NCBI GenBank assembly: GCA_905221605.1
Contig: CAJNDS010002455.1
Span: 286,467 to 296,466, forward strand
DNA length: 10,000 bases
Origin: Symbiodinium natans
Taxonomy: Eukaryota > Sar > Dinophyceae > Suessiales > Symbiodiniaceae
Direction: 5' to 3'
Under the pieces are notes generated by a model. It made no database searches. It was given only the letters and a program-made list of their open reading frames with translations, and was not told the DNA's origin. The stretch's first letter is position 1. Every line of letters starts with the position of its first letter. The position numbers and the translations under genes were made by a program. This document shows, piece after piece, positions 1 through 9,400 of this stretch.

Positions 1-288
1 GGTTGAAGGGTTTGAAGGGGTTTAAGGGTGTAGACTTTAGGGGGTTTAGGGCTGAAGGGAGGTTGGGTTTTAAGGGTTTAGGGTTTTGTTTAGGGTTTAA
101 GGGCTTAGGGTTTGGTTTAGGGTTTGAGGGCTTAGGGTTTTCTTTAGGGTTTTGTTTAGGGCTTAGGGTTTAAGGGGATTTGGGTTTAGGGGGTTTAGGG
201 GGTTTAGGGGTTTAAGGGCTTCAGGGGCTTAACTGGGTGCAGGGGGTGTTGGGTTTCAGATTTGAAGGTGTTTCGTTGAAGGTTTGTT
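1..288 (+). repeat. Degenerate TTTAGGG-type tract
   Basis: This is a G-rich run of TTTAGGG variants with insertions (TTTAAGGG, GCTTAGGG, TTTTGTTTAGGG), the upstream part of the intron before exon 1. No coding signal was seen. Confidence 0.9.
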
Positions 289-289
289 G

Positions 290-381
290 ATGCTGATGAT
301 GATGCTGATGGTGATGCTGATGATGATGATGATGGTGATGATGGTGATGATGATGATGCTGACGATGACGATGACGATGAT
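290..381 (+). repeat. ATG/CTG/GTG/ACG trinucleotide microsatellite
   Basis: About 30 imperfect triplets, mostly GAT/ATG with CTG, GTG and ACG variants, end in GATAG. They run straight into the acceptor of exon 1. Long open frames on both strands here are by-products of the triplet repeat. Confidence 0.93.
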
Positions 382-383
382 AG

Positions 384-462
384 GCCACTGCCGCTGCTCG
401 ATGTGCAGCGGCGGCAAAGATGTTGAGAATATTTGGCAGCTCGCGACGGGGGAGCCTTTCAA
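384..462 (+). CDS. CLC exon 1 (helices following the GxEGP motif)
   Basis: The frame from GCC at 384 gives ATAAARCAAAAKMLRIF, then GSSRRGSLS, and one leftover base. It starts after GATAG|G, directly abutting the microsatellite, and ends before GTGAAA. In CLC proteins the segment after GxEGPxVH is small-residue rich and ends in a basic loop just before the AAG(V/L) helix, which fits this composition. The leftover A plus GA of the next exon makes an Arg codon, so the phase is right. The match is by position and composition, not by a signature motif. An overlapping frame ends in LATGEPFK and stops at 464-466; it was not preferred. Confidence 0.5.
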
Positions 463-3400
463 GTGAAAGCCGAAAACCTTAAACTCTAAGCCCTAAACCC
501 TAATCCCTAAACCCTAAGCCTTGAAGCCTGAAGCCTGAACCCTGAACCCTAAACCCCAACCCTAAACCGAAGTACGTATGCCAACGGCCCCAGGAATGTT
601 CGCTGGTCTGCCATCCGGCAACCCAGCTTGGATCAGCGGTGGGCTTCATGTTTAGAGAAAAGCTGCAGTGGTGTACCCCCAAACTAACTCGAGGCCCAAT
701 AGTTCTATAACCCTAAACTCTATACCCCTAAACCCTAAACCCTATGTTGGAATTTAATTACGACACCAATGGCTTCGGAGGTCTCGTGGGATCGAGGGTG
801 TAGGTTTTTAGGCGTTTGGGTGCCGGATGCGGGGCGATGCAGATGCAGATTGATGAGCACTAAACTCCTACACTCGGAACCCTGAACCCTGAACCCTGAG
901 CCCCGACCTCGCCAAACCCAGCAGCCCTGAACCCCAAACCTGGAAAACCCCCAAGCCCTCACCCCCGTGTATTCGCTGTGGTCAAGGGTTTAGGGTTTAG
1001 GGTTTAGGCTTTAGGGTTTAGGGTTCAGGGTTCAAGGTTTGAAGGGTTTGGGTTTTGGGGTCACAAGGCTCAAGCCCTCGTTCCGGAAGTACGTGCACCC
1101 AGTGACTGAGGTGCCTGGGGGAGATGAGGGGTTAGGGTTTAGAGTTTTGTGTTGCTGCTGTTTGTTTTTTTTTTTTTTGGGGGGGGGGGGGGGTGGAGTG
1201 TGTGAGTGCCTTTAGGTGGCTTGCGGGGGTTACGAGAGTTAGGATTTCGGGGCTTTGGAGGGACCCTAAACCCTAAGTCAAAGTGAGCCCTTGGTTTCCT
1301 TGGGGCGGTTCACGTCGTTCCGGTCTTGAGGGGTCAAGGTTTTGAGCAAAACGTAGGCCCTAAACCCTAAACCCTAAACCCTAAACCTAAACCCTAATTC
1401 TTGCCAAAGACAGCCCTCCTAGGCTTCGGAGATTTTCTTGTGCTCGGGCGCCTTGCGGTAGTTTGCAGGTCGTCTGCATCGCCCTCTTCACGCTCTTCAC
1501 CTCCTATCCCCTCACCATGACCCGCGTGCTGAGGCGCTCAATCCCCGAGCCCTCAACCCTACACCCTCTAAGCCCTGAACCCGACAGCTCCAACATCACC
1601 CCGAAGATTCCCGAAACCTCTAAACTCTAAACCCTTAAACCCTTAGACCCGAAACCTTAAAACCCTAAACCCTAAACCCTAAACCCTAAACCCTAAACCC
1701 GAAACCCTAAATCCTATCATTAGCTCCTACCCCTAAAACTCTTAAACGATTGAAGCCGAATGGCCTCAAAGGCTGGAAACCTAGTAATCGGGGATTCAGG
1801 AGCCTTTCAAAGAACGAGGCTTGGGTTCAGGGTTTAGGGTTTAGGGTTTAGGGTTTAGGGTTTAGGGTTTAGGGTTTAGGGTTGAGGGTTTAGGGTTTGG
1901 GGTCGAGGGTTTGGGGTTGAGGGTTTAGGGTTTAGGGCTTGGGGTTTAGGGTTTAAGGTTGTCCCTTCTGCCCTCGGGAGCGCCCGCAGCGCAGCCTCAA
2001 AACCACCAAAACTCCAAAGCCCCCAAACCCCAAAAGTTAACCCCTGAATCCCACAACCCCCCCAAAACCCCGAAAAGCTAACCGGGTTTAGGGTTTTGGT
2101 TTGGGTTTAGGGTTTAGGCTTTAGGCTTTAGGCTTTAGGCTTTAGGCTTTAGAAACCCCGAAGCCCTGGACCCAGCTCGGACACCATCCACGCCCTCTTC
2201 GAAGCCTGCGACGCCGGCTCAGGAGCGTTTAAACCCTAAACCCTAAACCCCAAACCCCCAAACCCCCAAACCCCAAACCCTAAACCCTAAAACTCTAAAC
2301 TCTAATCCCTCAACCCTAAACCCTACACCCTAAATCCTAAACCCTACTTTAATGGATTGCAGCGGCGGGCTCAAGGAGGGTTTGAGGGGAGTTTTAGGGT
2401 TCGGGTTCTATGGCTGAGGCTTTAGGTGTGTTTCGTTTCGGGTTTAGGGTTTAGGGTTTAGGGTTTAGGGTTTAGGGTTTAGGGTTTAGGGTTTAGGGTT
2501 TAGGGTTTAGGGTTTAGGATTTAGGGTTTAGGGTTTAGGGTTTAGGGAGGAGTTTAGGGCTGCTCGCGTTTCGGAAGTCCGTGTCGCTCAGGGTACAGCA
2601 TTCGTGGTATCTTCCTGGGTGATGAGCTCTTGGAGTCCGCTCCAGATGGTTGACTTGTGGTATGGCGAGGGTGCAGCTTCCAATTCTTTCTTCTACGTTC
2701 CAAAACCCAAAACCCTAAACCCTGAACCCTAAACCCTTAACCCTAAGCCCTAAACCCTGAACCCTGAACCCTGAACCCTAAACCCTATATATATATATAT
2801 ATATAGACCCTAACAAAGCATGCAGCCAAAAAGAGCAACCCTCAACCCTGAAAGCAAGCATCATCCCGCAGACCTTGAAAATTTGCCTTCAACCCGAAAC
2901 CCTAAACCCTAAACCCTAAACCCGAAACCCTAAACCTCCAAACCCTCAACTCCCTAATCCCCTAGCACCTAGTAGACCCACGACCCCAAAACTAGACCCA
3001 ACACCCCCAAAAGCCTCTGACAACCCCTGAGGCCCCCAAACAGAAACCGAAGCACTCAACCCCTGAAATTCCTGTCCTACGCCCACTTAAGCCCTAAACC
3101 CAAAACCAAAACCCTCAACCCCAATCCCTAAACTCAAACCCTAGGCCTAAACCCCCAACCATAATCCGTAACCCCCCCCCCCCCCCCCCCCCCCCCCGCG
3201 ACCCAAAACCCTTAACCCTAATCCTTAAACCCAAACCCGAAACCCTTACACCCTCAACCCTCAACCCTCAGCCCTCAACCCTCAAGCCTCAAGCCTCAAG
3301 CCTCAACCCTCAACCCTCAATCCTCAACCCTCAATCCTCAACCCTCAACCCTCAACCCCAATCCGTAACCTAAACCGCAAACCCTAAACCCGAAACCTTA

Positions 3401-6400
3401 AAGCCTACACCCTCAACCCCCAACCTTGAAGCCTAAACCCTAAACCCTCAACCCCAAACCCCATACCCTAAACCCTAACACGTCCCAAACCTTAAACCCT
3501 AAACCCGAATCCCTAAACCCCAAGCCCTAAACCCTAAACCCTAAACCCTAAACCCCTAAACCCCTAAACCCCTAAACCCCTAAACCCCTAAACCCCAAAC
3601 CCTAAACCCTAAACCCTAAACCCTATAAACCCTAAACCCTAACCCCGGAGGCCGTCAGCTTCGGGGCCACCTTGGACTCTGTACCGCGGACGACCGCTAC
3701 GCGGACGCCTCCGCGGCGCCCCGGCGAAGTCTCCGACAGCTTCGTTCGTTTTAGGGGTTTGGGGTGTAGGGTTTAGGGTTTAGGGTTTAGGGTTTAGGGT
3801 TTAGGGGTGTGGGTATAGGGTGGTAGGGGTTTAGGGGTTTCGGGCTTAATTGGGGGTTGAGTGACTTGGGGTTTAGGGTTTGGGGTTCAGGGGTTGAGTG
3901 ATTAGGGCTTTAGGGTTTAGGGTTTGAGGGATTAGGGGTTTAGGGTTTAGGTTTTAGAGGTTGAGGGATTAGGGGGTTTAAGGGTCGGGTTTAGGGTTTA
4001 GGGTTTGGGGGTTAGGGTTCAGGGCGTAAGAGTTTGGGGTTTAGAGCTGGTGTTCAGGCGGTTGAAGGGTTTAGGGTTGTGCAGCAGAAAGCATCCTCAG
4101 CATGTGCAGACGTTGCCCCTTAAGGGGGTAGGGGGTAGGGGGCTACACAAGGAAGTGCATGGCTGGAGAGGCGGCAAGAAGGGAGGCCGCAAGGCTAACT
4201 GCTTCCAGCAGCCAGCGCAGCAAGAGGAAGAGATCTGCGCTGCAACCAAAGGAGGAGCTGCAGACGGGGCGCCAGATGCTCATGAGCCAGCTGAAAGAGT
4301 TGGGGGACCTGCGAGGGGTTTTAAGTATAAGGGTCTTCGGGTCTTCTTTGGTTCATGCCGGTTTTTGGCCGGGGAGGGAAGGGGGTTAGGGGCAGCAGGG
4401 TATAAGGTTCGATTCTTGCTGCGTAGATCAAACCCCCCCTTTCATGGCTTTGTGAAGCGCGTGTTCTCCTAGGGTTTAGGGTTTAGGGTTTAGGGTTAGG
4501 GTTTAGGGTCTTAGCTCCACAAGCCCTTTACGCTTTGTGCCCGATGCCCCCCCCCAAAAGCTCCGAGCGACCACGAGGGTCTCCTTGCGACGCTGGCGCT
4601 GGCGGCATTGATCCGGCTCCTGCAGAGCCTTTGCTTCCTTGCACGGACGAGGGCTTTCCATCCCAAACCCCAAAACCCCTAAACCCCAAAACCCCAAAAC
4701 CCCAAAACCCCAAAACCCCTAAACCCCTAAACCCCAAAACCCCCAAAATCCCAAAACCCGTAAACCCGTAAACCCCTAAACCCCCAAGCCCTCAGCCCTA
4801 AACCCTAAACCCTCAACCTGAGACCCTGAGACCCTAAGCCCCAAACCCCTAAGGCTTGGAGTTTACGGTGTTTAGGAGTTCAGCGGTTTACGAGTGGGTT
4901 TAGGGAATGCGCAGTCGGGGGTTTAGGGTTCTAGGGTTTGGGGTTCGAGCGGTTTAACGGGATTAGGGTGTTTATGGTTTTTGGGTTTCGGGTTCCTGGT
5001 TGAGATTTATGGTGTTGGGGGTGGTTGGGGGTACTTGTCTTCAATGGAAGAACCCAGACCCTGAACCCTAACTCCTAATGACCCTAAACCCTAAATCTTC
5101 AAACCCCAAACACCAAACCAAGCCCCAAAGCCCCGAAAGCTTCAGGACCAAGCCCGAAAGACCAAAAAGGGTCTTCAAGCCCTAAACTCCTACACCCCTG
5201 AACAGCTAACCCCAAACCCCAAACCTCCAAAACTCAAGACCCCTAACCCGTAAGCCCCAAAAACTTCCAAACCTCCAAGCCTCCAAACTTCCAAACCCCA
5301 AACCCTAAACCCTAAACCCTAAACCCTAAAGCCTAAACCCTAAACCCTAAACCCTAAACCCCCATCCAAAGCCCCAAAGGGCCCCAAGCCTCTCAGGACC
5401 ATCCTCACCTTTGGGGTCCCCTGTCCGGCAGGCCCGGAATCCCGGGCTTCGAGGGGTGTAGGGTTTAGGGTTTAGGGTTTAGGGTAGAGGTTTCGGGTGT
5501 TTCGGGGGTTTTGGTGGGGTTTTAGGGGTTTGGGGTCTGAGGATTTTTGGGTTTTAGTAGGGTATTGGGGATGTTTTGGGGTTTTAGGGGTTTTCTGGGC
5601 TTCGAGGGGCTTCAGAGGAGTTTTGGCGCTCTAGGGCTTTAGGGTCTTGGGCTTTAGGGTTTTCGGGCTTTAGGTTTTTTTTGGGCTTTAGGGTGTTAGG
5701 GCTTCAGGGTGTTAGTGCATTGAACGTTTTGCTGTTTTCGGTTTCGGGGTTTTGGGGTTTGGCGTGTTTAGAGTTGAGGACCCTGCCGTTTACCCCCTCC
5801 CCAAAAATCGAAACCCCAAAGCTTTTCTCCGAACGTAAGGACCCAACAACCTTAACCACCAAACCCCAACAAGCCTCGACCTTAAAGTATAGGGTTCTTG
5901 AGGGAGGGGGGTTCAGGGAGTTAGGGTTTCGGACTTAGGGTTTCTAGGGTTCAGGGTATGTAGCCCAAGGTTCCCTAATGCTCACTGCTTTGCAAGGCTC
6001 CCTAAGCTTTCGTACGGTTCCCCAGGTACCTACCCCCATGAAACCCCCTCCCTTCCAGGACCCTTTAATGAAACCCTGCACGCCGTGAACTGTTGAGGGT
6101 TCAAAGGGCTTTGGGGTCTCAGTGGCTTTGGTGCTTTCAGGGGCATGTTCAGGGTTGAGGAAAACTCTAAACCCTAAACCCTAAACCCTAAACCCTAAAC
6201 CCTAAACCCTAAACCCTAAACCCTAAACCCTAAACCCTAAACCCAAAACCCAAACTCCATATCCTCCTAAGCCCTAAACCCTACGCCATAAGCCCGAAAC
6301 CCTAAAGCCCAAACTCTGCACGCTCAACTCCAAACCCCTAACCTTCAACAGGCCTAGCCCTAAACCCTAAACCCTAAACCCTAAACCCTAAACTCTAAAC

Positions 6401-9400
6401 CCTAAACCCCAAACCCTAAACACTAAACCCTAAACCTTAAACTCCCTAAGCCCCCCGTAGGCCTCTTCGTGCCCTCTCTCTTCACTGGCGCGGCTTTGGG
6501 CCGACTGGTAGGTGTGCTGATGCAGGCGCGGGGTTTGGGGTCTCAAGGCTTCTTCTGGGCTCCTAGGTGACCTGAAACCCTAAACCCTAAACCCCAAACC
6601 CCAAACCCAAACCCCAAACCCCAAACCCAAAACCCAAAACCCAAAACCCAAAACCCTTAACCCTTAGCCCTTAACCCAAAACTACCGAAAACCTCACAAG
6701 CCCATACCTTAGGTAGTCTGTAGGGAAGGATCTTGGGTTTCGAGCTTTGAGAAACTTTAACAACCGAGCCCAAGCCCCCCACAACGCTACAGTTCTTAGC
6801 ACCAAAACTCAGGACTCATGCTAGGGTTTAGGGTTTAGGGTTTAGGGTTTAGGGTTTAGGGTTTAGGGTTTAGGGTTTAGGAGCAAGCTGCCTTTGAGGA
6901 CGCTCAGCTCAGGCTTAAGCTTCGGGCCTTGGGGCCTGGAGCTGGCCTCCCTTCTTAAGGCTCTCGGTATCGGGATTTACAGGGTCCCCTAAGGATGTGG
7001 GCTCCCTCACCCCAAAGGTTCGGGTTTAGGGTTTCTCAGCCGAGCGCAACACAGTGCCGCAGCAGGCGGCCAACCACGAGCAGCAGCTCTTCCCACGAAC
7101 TGTGGAGCCCGGTGTGTGCAAGCCTCGGGGGTGTTCTGAGACTTGAGGTTTAGGGTTCAGGGTTTAGGGTGGTATGATTTCTCCTGGTATCCTTAGGAAA
7201 TCCTGAATCTGACCACCTGCCCATTCCCAAAAACTATTGAAAGAGCCAAATTCTATTCATTGTTCGAGACAAACCCAAAACCCAAAACCCTAAACCCTAA
7301 ACCCCAAACCCCAAACCCTAAACCCTAAACCTTAAACCCTAAATCCTGAACCGGGTAGGATTCTACACGTTGACGTAGTTTTCTGAGTATCGAAATAGGA
7401 CGCAGAACGTGCATACTTTCTCGATGCCTTATCTATTCATGGTGAGCTCGTCCCCCTTTACCTTTCTCATTGTTTTGCCTTTGTTGGGAGGGTTTCGGTT
7501 CTCCCGCTCTGATTCCGCAAACCCTAAACCCTAAACCCTAAACCCTAAACCCAAAACCCTAAACCCTAAACCCTAAACCCTAAAGCCTAAAGCCTGAACC
7601 CTGAACCCTGAACCCTGAACCCTGAACCCTAACCCTAAACCCTAAGACCTTACTCCCAGTTGGAAGTCTAACTTCCGGGCTGCCAGCTAAACTGAACCTC
7701 GTCCCCAACCCTAAACCTGAATGCAGCCCAACCCCTCAACCCCCTCAACTCCCAAAACCACCTCTTAACAAAAAATGCAGAAAGTGTTGCCGATAGTGCT
7801 TGCTTCTTACACACTCATGGTTTTGAAGGCTTTTTGGGGGGCGTGCGTAACAATCGATGCTCACCTTAGGCCAACCCAAAGCCCCGGAGACGTCTCGGGG
7901 GGTTTGGGATGAGGAGTTTAGGGTTTAGTTTCCTAAGCCCTAAACCCTAAACACTAAACCCTAAACCCTAAACCCCAAACCCTAAACCCTAAACCGTGTA
8001 ACCCCACCTAAGGCTGATAAGCCCAAGCCTGAAGCCTTCGTGCCCGAAGCCAGTACTTTTCAGCCGTCCTCAGCCGCTCACAGAGCCCGAAGCCCTTATT
8101 TGTACTGAACCTTAAACCCTAAACCTTAAACGCTAAACCTTAAACCCTAAACCTTAAACCTTAAACCCTAAACCCTAAACCTGAAATGAGCCCTCGCGAA
8201 GCGAGGTACGCGATGGTTGGAGCGGCCTCCGTGCTGGGCGGCGTCCCTTGCTTTCGAGTTCAGGGCCTCAAGGTAGTTTTTCTGTACGTAGCGTGGGCTT
8301 TCGCTTGGAACCCTAAACCCTGAACGCTAAACCCTAAACCCTAAACCCTAAGCCCTAAACCCCAAGCCCCAAACCCTAAACCCAAACCCCAAACCCGAAA
8401 CCCCAAACCCTAAACCCTAAACCCTAAACCCCAAACCCCAAACCCCAAACCCCAAACCCTAAACCCTAAACCCCAAACCCCAAAACGCAAACCCTAAACC
8501 CTAACCCCAAACCCCAAACCCGAAACCCCAAACCCTAAGCCCTAAACCCTAAACCCTAAACCCAAAACCCTAAACCCTAAACCCTAAACCGACCCTGGAG
8601 CCCACGTTCCAAACTTGGACTTCAGGTCTGTCGCGTCACCATCTCGCTGGTGGCCATCATGCTGGAGTTAACAGGTGGGCCTCAAGACCCCAAACCCTGA
8701 ACCCTGAACCCTGAATCCTGAACCCTAAACCCTAAACCCTAAACCCCAAACCCTGAACCCTGACCCCAACCCCTCTGATTTTCGAAGCCCCGAACCCCTG
8801 AACCCTTGAAGTCCTGAACTCGGAGCTGTACGCCCTAACCCTAACCCGGGTTTAGGGTTTAGGGTTTAGGGTTTAGGGTTTAGGGTTTAGGGTTTAGGGT
8901 TTAGGGTTTAGGGTAAACCTTAAGGGTCGAAGGCTGTGGGGCTCGGCAGGTGGCATGACGTACATCGTGCCTTTCATGATCGCCGCGCCTGGGCAAGTTG
9001 TCCCTAAACCCTAAACCCTAAACCCTGAACCCTAAACCCTAAACCCGAAACCCTAAACCCTAAACCCTAAACCCTAAACTCTAAACCCTAAACCCTAAAC
9101 TCTAAACCCCAAACCCTGAACACTGAACCTTGAGCCCTAAACCCTCTTCCGCCCCCAGCATAACACCCTTGCCTGAGGTGCTCGTGGCCAAGCTGGCGTT
9201 TTGGCCGCAAGGGAGATGCGGCGCTGCAGTTTCGGGGGTTTCGTGTGACGAGCCCTAAACCCTAGACCCTAAGCCCTAAATCCTAAACCCTAAACCCTAA
9301 ACCGTACACCCCAGCATTTGGGGATTTCGGGATGTTTTCGGCTTTAGGGTTGATTTAGGAGTTCAGGCCTTTTCGCAAGGTACTCGGGGGAACTCGGTAG

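Noticed and set aside
256-466. Open frames on both strands through the triplet microsatellite
   Set aside because: The predicted proteins are mostly Met/Leu or Ile runs from the repeat; the frames begin without a real start context.
500-962. Minus-strand frames of 60-75 codons
   Set aside because: They translate heptamer repeats (GFRVQGSGFR-type) and run antisense to the CLC exons.
1057-1074. GGCTCAAG, the end of the dinoflagellate spliced leader, as a relict leader
   Set aside because: Only about eight bases match, and they overlap the exon 4 acceptor and coding frame; likely coincidence.
3172-3355. CRISPR-like or satellite array
   Set aside because: Units are seven bases with no spacers; they are telomere-type variants.
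4391-4424. Possible tRNA gene at GGTTCGATTC
   Set aside because: The T-stem pairs poorly, and there is no A box, anticodon arm or acceptor stem.
4005-4472. 155-codon plus-strand frame
   Set aside because: It opens at a TTG inside repeat sequence and shows no recognisable domain; composition follows GC-rich DNA.
4503-4771. Pro/Gly-rich frames on both strands around exon 9
   Set aside because: They read through CCCCAAAA-type repeats (NPKTPKP, GFWGLGV); only the short 4578-4624 frame fits CLC.
5681-5938. 85-codon plus-strand frame
   Set aside because: It lies entirely in degenerate heptamer sequence with no domain and no phase link to neighbouring exons.
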